From Palsa-465 sp963800475 (GTDB lineage Bacteria; Actinomycetota; Thermoleophilia; Solirubrobacterales; Solirubrobacteraceae), in NCBI GenBank assembly GCA_963800475.1, contig CAWDAZ010000003.1, positions 248,001 to 312,000 on the forward strand: a stretch of 64,000 bases of DNA, written 5' to 3'. Numbering within the stretch: the stretch's first letter is position 1; every line of letters begins with the position of its first letter. Of this stretch, positions 19,995-28,852 are shown piece by piece. The position numbers and the translations under genes are program-made. Below the pieces are notes generated by a model, which searched no databases, was not told the origin of the DNA, and saw only the letters and a program-made list of their open reading frames with translations.

Positions 19995-20301
19995 GTGATC
20001 TGAGAGCTGCTTACACAGCTCTCGGTGATACCCGTGTCATTGGCTACTGTGCAGTTTTCAAGGTCCGCGAAGAGGTGACCTCGGCGGACTGCCGAGGGCG
20101 GTCTCTCAAAACTCAACAGCATGCGGATCGCGTTGCGCGGGCGGAATGCCCACGCACACAACCTGCCAGGTCCGGTCGACATTGCTAGAGCCGATCGCGC
20201 TCGAGGAGAGCGCCGCGGAGCTCGCGCTCCGCCGCCACCGGGCAACCCCGGGGCGTGGCGATCCTGCCGGCGATCGGTGCCCTTGGTTGAGGGCTCCCTA
20301 G
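19995..20301 (-). other. 16S-23S internal transcribed spacer without tRNA
   Basis: About 307 nt. No tRNA-Ile or tRNA-Ala is seen: there is no T-loop GGTTCGAATC-type sequence on this strand. It contains three perfect hairpins, GAGAGCTG/CAGCTCTC (20002-20023), CCTCGGC/GCCGAGG (20079-20097) and GCGGAGC/GCTCCGC (20215-20232), and the inner arms of both rRNA processing stems (23S arm 20031-20069, 16S arm 20100-20125). Confidence 0.8.
20100..20125 (-). ncRNA. 3' arm of the 16S rRNA processing stem
   Basis: In the transcript this reads CGCATGCTGTTGAGTTTT and is the reverse complement of the leader segment at 22093-22119, so the two can pair around 16S rRNA. Confidence 0.75.
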
Positions 20302-21847
<1,546 letters not shown>

Positions 21848-22196
21848 GAACTGCTGGGCAAGGACCGAAATCCTCACCCGTCACAAAGAGCTCGTCGCGC
21901 GCCGCACCTCCGGCCCTAGGGCAGGCGGTGGGAGCTCAGTACACAAGCGAGCTCCGAGGCGCATGACGGGGTAGGTCTTGGCCGCCGTCCCTCAGGGCTC
22001 CACGAATGGAGCCGGCGATCCCACGAATGAGACCGGCGAGCGACGGCGTCGAACCTGGACACACTCTCTCGACCGAGGGGTCGGTCGAGGGTGCGCATGC
22101 TGTTGAGTTTTCAAAGACCGTCGCGCCTCTTCTGGGAAGGGGTTTCCTTCCAGACTGTCGCGCCGAAGCCGTCTCCGGTCTCGAAGCGGACCCATG
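21848..22196 (-). other. rRNA leader with hairpin, repeats and 16S processing arm
   Basis: About 350 nt leader with no protein gene. From the promoter side: the 5' arm of the 16S processing stem (22093-22119, transcript GAAAACTCAACAGCATGCG, preceded by GGTCTTT, resembling a boxA-type antitermination element), then a perfect 9-bp hairpin CTCGACCGA/TCGGTCGAG with a 4-nt loop (22068-22089), then a near-identical 19-bp direct repeat (22000-22018 and 22021-22039). Confidence 0.65.
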
Positions 22197-22202
22197 AGTA
22201 TA
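22197..22202 (-). promoter_or_regulatory. Putative rRNA operon -10 box (TATACT)
   Basis: TATACT on the minus strand about 350 nt before 16S and upstream of the processing arm. It is the best sigma70-like -10 in this region; a -35 hexamer at 16-18 nt is not convincing (GC-rich), so other start points are possible. Confidence 0.4.
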
Positions 22203-22321
22203 GCGCCGAATCTCGGCCGCGCGGCACCGCTCACGAAGCTCCCGAGACGGCTCGCGGAACTGTAGCGCGGAGCGCCGCCGAGTCGCTCAGGACGGGGAAC
22301 GCGGCGCCCCGACGAGCGGGC

Positions 22322-22738
22322 TCAGGACAGCACCTGGACGGTCACTGTCCGGCTCCGGGGGCGGTCGTCGAAGTCGATCAGCACGATCTGCTGCCAGGTC
22401 CCGAGCGCCAACCTCCCCCCTACGAGCGGGATCGTCTCCGACGGGCCGATCAGCGCCGCGCGCAGGTGGGCGTGGGCGTTCGTGTCGTGGTTGAGACGAT
22501 TGTGGTCGTAGCTCCCCTGGGCGGGCACGAGCCGGTCCAGCAGCGCCTGAAGATCGCCGACTCCGCCGGGTTCGTACTCCATCGTCGTGACCGCAACCGT
22601 CGACCCGGTCGCGAACACCGTCACCATCCCGCGGTCCACCTCGGCGGTCGCCACCAGGCGCTCCACTCCCGCGGTCAGGTCGACGATGTGTCCGTTGCCG
22701 GGCGTGTCCATGCGCAGCTGGCCGCCGTGGACGGCCAC
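22322..22738 (-). CDS. YjbQ/UPF0047 family protein
   Basis: 138 residues, the typical length. The family forms a small beta-barrel trimer and some members show thiamin-phosphate-synthase-like activity in vitro; true role unknown. Signature features: HIVDLTAGVERLV at the N-terminus, GMVTVFATGSTVAVTTMEY, the His-rich stretch AHAHLRAALIGPSETIPL and GTWQQIVLIDFDD near the C-terminus. The GTG start follows the tyrS stop after 1 nt, so it is co-transcribed and likely translationally coupled with tyrS. Confidence 0.85.
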   Translation of the reverse strand: MAVHGGQLRMDTPGNGHIVDLTAGVERLVATAEVDRGMVTVFATGSTVAVTTMEYEPGGVGDLQALLDRLVPAQGSYDHNRLNHDTNAHAHLRAALIGPSETIPLVGGRLALGTWQQIVLIDFDDRPRSRTVTVQVLS

Positions 22739-22739
22739 C

Positions 22740-23912
22740 CTACGTCACCCGCACGCGCGCGAAGCGCCGCTTGCCGAGCTGCAGCACCCTGCCATCGATC
22801 TCCCCAGCCGGCACGTCCAGGGTCCCATCCGCGACCGGCTCCCCGTCGAGCCGGACGCCGCCCTGGCCGAGGCTGCGGCGCGCCTCGGACTTCGAGATCC
22901 CGAACGCCTGCGCGAGCAGCGCGGGCAGGTGCACCTCGCCATCGGTCGCGGCGTACTCGACCGACGGCATGTACGCCGGCGGCTCGCGGCTGATGTGTAC
23001 GCGGTCGAACGCTTGCTCCGCGGCGTCCGCCGCCGCGTCGCCGCGAAAGCGGGCCACGAGCGCCCGTCCCAGCGCCCGCTTCGCGTCGCGCGGCGACGCT
23101 CCGGCCGGCGGCTCCGAGCCGAGCAGCAACCGGTACCAGTCCTCGAGCGAGGAATCCGGCATGCTCATCGTCTTGCCGTAGATCGTCTCGGGCGGCTCGG
23201 TCACACCGATGTAGTTGCCGAGCGACTTCGACATCTTCCGCTCCCCGTCGATGCCGGTCAGCAGCGGCAGCGTCAGCACGACCTGCTCGGGCTGGCCGTA
23301 GGCGCGCTGGATGTCGCGCCCGAGCAGCAGGTTGAACTTCTGGTCGGTGCCCCCGAGCTCGACGTCGGCGCGGACGGCGACCGAGTCATAGCCCTGGAGC
23401 AGCGGGTACAGGAGCTCCAGGACCGAGATCGGCTCGCGCGCCCGGAACCGGTCGGCGAAGTCCTGCCGCTCGAGCAGCTGCGCGACGGTGGTGGTCCGCG
23501 CGAGCGCGAACAGCTGCTCCATCGACATGTCCAGCCATTCGGAGTTGAAGCGCACCTCGAGCAGCTCGGGATCGGGGTCGAGCACAGTCAGCGCCTGCTC
23601 GCGGAAGGTCGCGGCGTTCGCGTCGATCTCCTCCGAGTCGAGCACCGGCCGGGTGCTGGAGCGACCACTCGGGTCTCCCACCCTCGCCGTGTAGTCGCCA
23701 ACGATCAGCACCACCCGGTGCCCCAGCTCCTGGAACTCGCGGAGCTTGGTCAACACCACCGTGAAGCCCAGATGGATATCCGACGCCGTCGGATCGATCC
23801 CGAGCTTGACTCGGAGCTGTCGTCCCGCGGCGAGCTTGCGCTCGAGCGCACCATCCGGCAGGCAGTCGACGGCGTTGCGGGCGAGCCAGGCGGCCGCTTC
23901 GGAGGGTTTCAC
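22740..23912 (-). CDS. tyrS: Tyrosyl-tRNA synthetase
   Basis: About 390 residues. Class I synthetase that charges tRNA-Tyr. LGIDPTASDIHLGF holds the HIGH-like motif and KMSKS is intact (GERKMSKSLGNYIG); YDSVAVRADVELGGTDQKFN binds tyrosine and the adenylate, and the C-terminal 60 residues (ISKSEARRSLGQGGVRLDGE) form an S4 RNA-binding domain. The fourth HIGH position is Phe (codon TTC) where most TyrRS have His. The GTG at 23912 (VKPSEAAAW) is chosen because residues before it are Arg-rich and not family-like, but no clear Shine-Dalgarno supports it; an ATG at 24032 is possible. It is divergent from the PBP gene. Confidence 0.93.
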   Translation of the reverse strand: MKPSEAAAWLARNAVDCLPDGALERKLAAGRQLRVKLGIDPTASDIHLGFTVVLTKLREFQELGHRVVLIVGDYTARVGDPSGRSSTRPVLDSEEIDANAATFREQALTVLDPDPELLEVRFNSEWLDMSMEQLFALARTTTVAQLLERQDFADRFRAREPISVLELLYPLLQGYDSVAVRADVELGGTDQKFNLLLGRDIQRAYGQPEQVVLTLPLLTGIDGERKMSKSLGNYIGVTEPPETIYGKTMSMPDSSLEDWYRLLLGSEPPAGASPRDAKRALGRALVARFRGDAAADAAEQAFDRVHISREPPAYMPSVEYAATDGEVHLPALLAQAFGISKSEARRSLGQGGVRLDGEPVADGTLDVPAGEIDGRVLQLGKRRFARVRVT

Positions 23913-24109
23913 GAACTTTGTGGCTGTCCGAACAAGTTGCCGAGAGCTACCTGTCCCGCCCGCTGCTCGGGGCCGGAACCGGGGGAATCGCGTCCGGGCC
24001 AATGCTAGACTGCCGCGGTCCACGGGAACCATTTGCCGCCGCTCTCCCGTGGCTCAAACAGCGGTCGCCCGGATGCGTGGGGCGGTCCGTAGCCGCACCC
24101 TTCGATCGC

Positions 24110-26893
24110 ATGAGCGACGACGTCGAGACACCCATTGACAGCACTCGGGCTGGAAATCACCAGCGGCGCTCGTGGACCCGCAAACGCGGGGCCCGCGGAC
24201 TCCTCCAGGCCGGATCGGGCGTAGTCGACCCGCCCCCCGCGGCGCTGCGGCCGGTCCCGGCGGTGCTCGACGAGCCTGGGATCGCGCTCGAGCCGGGGCT
24301 CGCGGGGCCGCCGACGCCGCCCGAGCCTCCGGAGCACGACCACGGAGGCGGTGGCGGCGGCGGAGGAGATGGCCGGCCGCCGCGCCCCAGGCTCCGCAAG
24401 CTCAGGATCCTGGCGGTGTTCCTGGGCCTCGGGATCCTCGCGATGATCTCGACGATCTTCGGGATGATGATGTCGGTCGCGTCCGACGTCCCGCAGCTCG
24501 AGAACCGCCAGCAGTACAAGCACGCAGCGAACTCGTACCTGTACGACGACCACTGGCGGCCGATCGGGCTGTTCGCCCCGCCGGACCACGTGGTGCTCGA
24601 CAACTACGACCAGATTGCGCCGGCGATGCGCGACGCGATCATCGCGATCGAGGACAAGCGCTTCATCACCGACCCGGGCGTCGACATCCGGGGGATCGCC
24701 CGAGCGTTCATCTCCGACGTCACCGGTGGCGCGACCCAGGGCGCATCGACGATCACCGAGCAGTTCGTCAAGAACGCGCTGCAGGCGCAGAACAACCGCA
24801 CGATCTTCGAGAAGCTGCGCGAGGCGGCGCTCGCCTACCACCTCACCCGCAAGTGGAGCAAGGAGAAGATCCTCACCGAGTACCTGAACTCGATCTACTT
24901 CGGCAACGGCGCAAACGGCGTTGAGTCGGCCGCGCGCGTGTACTTCGGCAAGGTTCACGGCTACGACTCGCAGGCCGCTCCGGGCGAGTCGCAGTGCGGT
25001 GACAGCACTCCCACGCTCGACCTCCCCAAATGCGCCAAGGTGCTGACTCCATGGGAGGCGGCGCTGCTGGCGGGGATGGTGGCGAACCCGAGCGCGTTCA
25101 ACCCCTTCGAGCACCCGCGGGCGGCGCTCGAGCGGCGGAACCTCGTGCTCAAGGACATGCTCGAGCAGCGCTACATCACCCAGATGCAGTACGACTACGG
25201 GAAGTCCCAGCCGCTGCCATCGGTCAACGACTTGCAGCAGCCCGCCGAGCCGCCGGCGGCCCCGTACTACACGAGCTGGCTGCGCCCCCAGATCCTCGCG
25301 GCGATGGGGCTGCGCCCCGGAGCGTCGCGCCAGCAGCAGCAGAACGCAGAGTACCGCGCCTACTACGGCGGCCTGAAGATCCGCACCACTCTCGACCTCC
25401 AGCTCCAGCAGGCCGCCGACCAGGCGGTCGCCCAGGAGCTGCCGTCCGGTCAGAACAACCCGACGGTGTCGCTGGTATCGATCGACAACAAGACCGGCGA
25501 GGTCCGCGCGATGGTCGGCGGCCCGGTGGTCACCGACAACTCGGGGCGCGTTTACGAGGATTACGCGAACCATCCGTTCAACCTCGCGACCGAGGGCCTC
25601 CGCCAGCCGGGCTCCTCGTTCAAGCCGTTCACGCTGGCGGTCGCGCTCGAGTCCGGGTTCGGGCCGGACTCGGAGTTCGTATCCGCGCCGGGCGACTTCA
25701 TCGTCCCCAACAGCGGCGGCAAGGAGCACTTCATCGTCCACAACTTCGGAGGCGCGTACTCCGGCGTGACGACGCTGCAGTCCGCGACCGACTACTCGGA
25801 CAACTCCGTTTTCGCGCGGCTCGGGCTCCAGGGCCTCGGGCCGACGGGCACCCGCCGGATCGCCAGCGTGGCGATGCGGATGGGGATCCGGACGCACGTG
25901 ACGGACAACCCCGCGATGATCCTCGGAGCCATGAAGGGTGGCGTCTCGCCGCTCGACATGGCACATGCCTACGAGACGTTCGCGACCGGCGGCAACCGCG
26001 TCTTCAACCCCGTGCTCGGTGCGCCCGACGAGGGCCCGACCGGGCTCGCCCAGATCGACTGCCCCGTGTGCCGCGACAAGACGATCGTCGACACGCCGAC
26101 GTACAAGCGCGTGCTCCCGGCGGCGATCGCCAAGGAGGTGCACGACATGCTCGAGGGCGTCGTCGCTCAGGGCACCGGGACCGCGGCGGCGATCTCCGGG
26201 GTCGATGTGGTCGGCAAGACGGGCACCACCAGCAACTACGCCGACGCCTGGTTCGTGGGCTGGACGCCGCAGCTGACAACGGCCGTGTGGGTCGGCTTCC
26301 CCGACAAGCTGGTGCCGATGAGCACGCTGTTCAACGGCGGCCCGGTCGAGGGCGGCACCTACCCGGCGATCATCTGGCAGAGCTACATGTCCCAGGCGCT
26401 GCAGATCCTCGCGAGCGAGCAGCCGGCGCCCAGCGGACCGAGCCCGAGCGCGAGCAGCTCGGCAAGCGCCGGCAGCTCGGCAAGCGGTGGCGGTGGTGCT
26501 GGCGGGACTTCCGGTGGCGGCGGCGGCACCGCCGGTAACACCGGCGGCGGCGCGACCGCCAACGGTGGCGGCGGCGGCACCGCCAACGGTGGCGGCGGAG
26601 GTACCCCAGGCGGCGGGGGCGGCACCGCTGGCGGCGGAGGCACAGCCGGTGGCGGTGGCGGTGGCACAGCCGGTGGCGGCGGTGGTGGCACCGCGGGCGG
26701 TGGCGGCGGCACAGCCGGTGGCGGCGGTGGTGGCACCGCGGGTGGCGGTGGCGGTGGCGGTGGCGGTACGGTGGGCGGCGGTGGTGGCACCGCCGGAGGC
26801 GGCGGCGGCACCGCGGGCGGCGGCGGCGGCGGTGGCGGCACCGGCGGCACGAGCGGGGGCTCGGGCGGTGCCGGCGTCGGCGGCGGCGGCTAG
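24110..26893 (+). CDS. Class A penicillin-binding protein with long glycine-rich tail
   Basis: 927 residues. Bifunctional peptidoglycan synthase: cytoplasmic N-terminus of about 95 residues (Pro/Gly-rich), one membrane helix (about 99-122), a GT51 glycosyltransferase (AIEDKRF around 180, QGASTITEQFVKN, then RKWSKEKILTEYLN), and a transpeptidase with SxxK at Ser502 (SSFK), SDN near 565 and KTGTT at Lys703. From about residue 790 to the end it is an extracytoplasmic Ser/Ala/Pro linker followed by about 120 residues of GGGGGTA-type repeats. The glycine tail is unusual and probably wall-embedded. The ATG at 24110 is chosen at the end of a 5' stretch with a TAGACT box at 24006. Its TAG is shared with the opposite-strand TAG of the glycosylase gene (CTAG). 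Confidence 0.93.
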   Translation: MSDDVETPIDSTRAGNHQRRSWTRKRGARGLLQAGSGVVDPPPAALRPVPAVLDEPGIALEPGLAGPPTPPEPPEHDHGGGGGGGGDGRPPRPRLRKLRILAVFLGLGILAMISTIFGMMMSVASDVPQLENRQQYKHAANSYLYDDHWRPIGLFAPPDHVVLDNYDQIAPAMRDAIIAIEDKRFITDPGVDIRGIARAFISDVTGGATQGASTITEQFVKNALQAQNNRTIFEKLREAALAYHLTRKWSKEKILTEYLNSIYFGNGANGVESAARVYFGKVHGYDSQAAPGESQCGDSTPTLDLPKCAKVLTPWEAALLAGMVANPSAFNPFEHPRAALERRNLVLKDMLEQRYITQMQYDYGKSQPLPSVNDLQQPAEPPAAPYYTSWLRPQILAAMGLRPGASRQQQQNAEYRAYYGGLKIRTTLDLQLQQAADQAVAQELPSGQNNPTVSLVSIDNKTGEVRAMVGGPVVTDNSGRVYEDYANHPFNLATEGLRQPGSSFKPFTLAVALESGFGPDSEFVSAPGDFIVPNSGGKEHFIVHNFGGAYSGVTTLQSATDYSDNSVFARLGLQGLGPTGTRRIASVAMRMGIRTHVTDNPAMILGAMKGGVSPLDMAHAYETFATGGNRVFNPVLGAPDEGPTGLAQIDCPVCRDKTIVDTPTYKRVLPAAIAKEVHDMLEGVVAQGTGTAAAISGVDVVGKTGTTSNYADAWFVGWTPQLTTAVWVGFPDKLVPMSTLFNGGPVEGGTYPAIIWQSYMSQALQILASEQPAPSGPSPSASSSASAGSSASGGGGAGGTSGGGGGTAGNTGGGATANGGGGGTANGGGGGTPGGGGGTAGGGGTAGGGGGGTAGGGGGGTAGGGGGTAGGGGGGTAGGGGGGGGGTVGGGGGTAGGGGGTAGGGGGGGGTGGTSGGSGGAGVGGGG
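26485..26890 (+). repeat. Glycine-codon-rich coding repeat (GGC/GGT tracts)
   Basis: About 400 bp of imperfect tandem GGCGGTGGC-type sequence with ACCGCC/ACAGCC spacers encoding Gly-5/6-Thr-Ala units. It lies entirely within the PBP tail. The unit length varies, so replication slippage is likely. Confidence 0.85.
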
Positions 26894-27465
26894 AACGCCG
26901 GCACTCGCACGGGCCGGGACACGAACCGGCTGCCGGCGGCCGTGAAGCGCCACGGCAGCTCGACGGCCTTGGTGATCCCGATCCTCCGGTCGACGGCGAC
27001 CTCGACGGCTCGCCATCCAGCGGGCCGGGACGCGATCACGATCGGCCCGCGCGCGAGGTCCGCCCCGTTGTGGTGGAGCTCGATGTCGAGCGCCTGGGTC
27101 AGCTTGCCGGGACCCGAGCACAGACCCTCGATCCGCTCCATCCCACGCCGGCGCTGCATCAGCTCGATCCCGTCGATCGGCTCGAGCGCCCGGATCAGCA
27201 CGGCCGCTCCGACCGCTTCGGGCTCACACACGGCGTTCAACAGCGCGTGGATTCCATACGAGCGATACACGTACGCCCGTCCCGGGGGCCCGAACAGGGT
27301 CGCGGTGCGCGGCGTGAGCCCGACGAACGCGTGGCAGGCGGGCTCGGAGTCGTGATACGCCTCGGCCTCGACGATCACCCCGGCACAGGCCTCGTGGCGC
27401 ACCACACAGCCGATCAGGTCCCGCGCGACCTCGAGCACGGGCCGGGCGTAGAAGTCGGGCTTCAC
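26890..27465 (-). CDS. 3-methyladenine (alkyladenine) DNA glycosylase, AAG/MPG type
   Basis: 191 residues, the normal bacterial size. It removes alkylated purines, starting base excision repair. Visible: VARDLIGCVVRHE at the start, the catalytic Glu in IVEAEAYH, the family motif GRAYVYRSYGIHALLNAVCE, ALIRALEP and the product-side LCSGPGKLTQALDI. The start is a GTG that overlaps the argH stop by 4 bp (GTGA), so it is the second gene of an argH-led unit; it ends on a CTAG shared with the PBP gene. Confidence 0.93.
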   Translation of the reverse strand: MKPDFYARPVLEVARDLIGCVVRHEACAGVIVEAEAYHDSEPACHAFVGLTPRTATLFGPPGRAYVYRSYGIHALLNAVCEPEAVGAAVLIRALEPIDGIELMQRRRGMERIEGLCSGPGKLTQALDIELHHNGADLARGPIVIASRPAGWRAVEVAVDRRIGITKAVELPWRFTAAGSRFVSRPVRVPAF

Positions 27466-28820
27466 TGAAGCGCCGCGCGGGCGCGATCGAGCTGCTCGCG
27501 CACGCGCGCGAGGCTGGTCCCGCCCCGCGAGACCTTGTCCTCGAGCCACGTTCGGTCCGCGAGCACCGCGTAGAAGTCCTCGTCGAGCAGCTCCGAGTGT
27601 TCTGCCAGCTCCTCGCGGCTGAGCTCCGAGAGGCGCTTGCCGCGCTCGAGCGCAGTTCGAACCAGACCGCCGACCACCCCATGCGCCTCGCGGAAGGGAA
27701 GACCCCGCCGGACCAGCAGGTCGGCGATGTCCGTCGCGGCCAGGAACTCGTCCGAGGCCGCGTCCTCGAGCCGGTCGCGGCGGAACGCGATCGATCCGAG
27801 CATCCCGTCGGCGGCCGCGAGGCACAGCTCGAGCGTGTCGCTCGCGTCGAACAGATGCTCCTTGTCCTCCTGGAGATCCTTGTTATAGGTCAGCGGGAGC
27901 CCGTGCAGCACCCCGTGGAGCGCGACCAGGTGACCGGCGACGCGCGGCGCCTTGGCGCGCAGCAGCTCGGCCGCGTCGGGGTTCTTCTTCTGCGGCATGA
28001 TCGACGAGCCGGAGGTCCACGCATCGGGAAGCACGCAGAAGCCGAACTCCTCGCTCGACCACAGCACCAGCTCGCCCCCGAGCCTCGACAGGTGGGTGGC
28101 GCACGTGGCGCTCGCGGCGAGAAAGTCGAGCGCGAAGTCACGGTTCGAGACGGCGTCGATCGAGTTCTCGGCCACCGACGCGAACCCGAGCTCGCGGGCG
28201 ACCAGCTCCCGATCGGTGCCGAAGTTAACGCCCGCGAGCGCCCCGGCGCCGAGCGGCAGCACGGAGGCCGCGGCCGACACAGCCGCGAACCGCTCTCGGT
28301 CGCGGATCAGCATCCACGCGTACGCCAGCAGGTGGTGGCTCAGATACACCGGCTGGGCACGCTGGAGGTGCGTGTAGCCCGGCATCGGCCAGTCGAGGTG
28401 GGCTTCCGCCTGCGCGAGCAGCGTCTCGGCAAGCCGCGTGATTTCGTCCTGTGCCGCGTACGCGCGCTCGCGGACGAACATCGCGAGGTCCGTCGCGACC
28501 TGGTCGTTGCGCGAGCGAGCCGTGTGGAGCTTCCCGCCGACCCGCCCGACGAGCTCGGTGACCCGGCGCTCGATCGCCATGTGGATGTCCTCGTCGCGCT
28601 CGGCGATCGGGAACGTCCCGTCGCGCAGCTCGGCCTCCACCTGGTCAAGCCCGCCCAGCAGCTCGTCTCGCTCCGCCTCGGAGATCACGCCCTGGGCCGC
28701 CAGCATCGTGGCGTGCGCCCGCGACTGAGCGACGTCGTAGGGAGCCAGCCGCACGTCGAACGAGATCGAGTCGTTCAGCGCGCGGAACGCGGCGTCGGGC
28801 GAGGAGGCGAATCGTGACAT
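27462..28820 (-). CDS. argH: Argininosuccinate lyase ArgH
   Basis: 452 residues, standard length. It splits argininosuccinate into arginine and fumarate, the last step of arginine synthesis. Fumarase/aspartase superfamily motifs: HTARSRNDQVATD, PGYTHLQRAQPV, and the signature GSSIMPQKKNP carrying the catalytic serine. The ATG at 28820 is chosen over upstream in-frame sequence because MSRFASSPDAAF matches the family and a TACCAT -10 box lies 8 nt before it. No other arg genes are in this window. Confidence 0.96.
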   Translation of the reverse strand: MSRFASSPDAAFRALNDSISFDVRLAPYDVAQSRAHATMLAAQGVISEAERDELLGGLDQVEAELRDGTFPIAERDEDIHMAIERRVTELVGRVGGKLHTARSRNDQVATDLAMFVRERAYAAQDEITRLAETLLAQAEAHLDWPMPGYTHLQRAQPVYLSHHLLAYAWMLIRDRERFAAVSAAASVLPLGAGALAGVNFGTDRELVARELGFASVAENSIDAVSNRDFALDFLAASATCATHLSRLGGELVLWSSEEFGFCVLPDAWTSGSSIMPQKKNPDAAELLRAKAPRVAGHLVALHGVLHGLPLTYNKDLQEDKEHLFDASDTLELCLAAADGMLGSIAFRRDRLEDAASDEFLAATDIADLLVRRGLPFREAHGVVGGLVRTALERGKRLSELSREELAEHSELLDEDFYAVLADRTWLEDKVSRGGTSLARVREQLDRARAALQ

Positions 28821-28828
28821 CCGCCGGG

Positions 28829-28834
28829 ATGGTA
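28829..28834 (-). promoter_or_regulatory. Putative -10 box for argH (TACCAT)
   Basis: TACCAT on the minus strand, 8 nt before the argH ATG, in the 32-bp gap after the ceramidase-like gene. No Shine-Dalgarno is seen in the gap. Confidence 0.4.
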
Positions 28835-28852
28835 CGGACCGGCTCGAGACGG

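Noticed and set aside
19995..20301. tRNA-Ile/tRNA-Ala in the rRNA spacer
   Set aside because: No cloverleaf or T-loop sequence could be found on the rRNA strand.
24005..27121. A 1038-residue open frame on the minus strand across the PBP gene
   Set aside because: It is the antisense of the PBP coding sequence: Arg/Ala-rich, has no family motifs, and the opposite strand carries clear PBP motifs.
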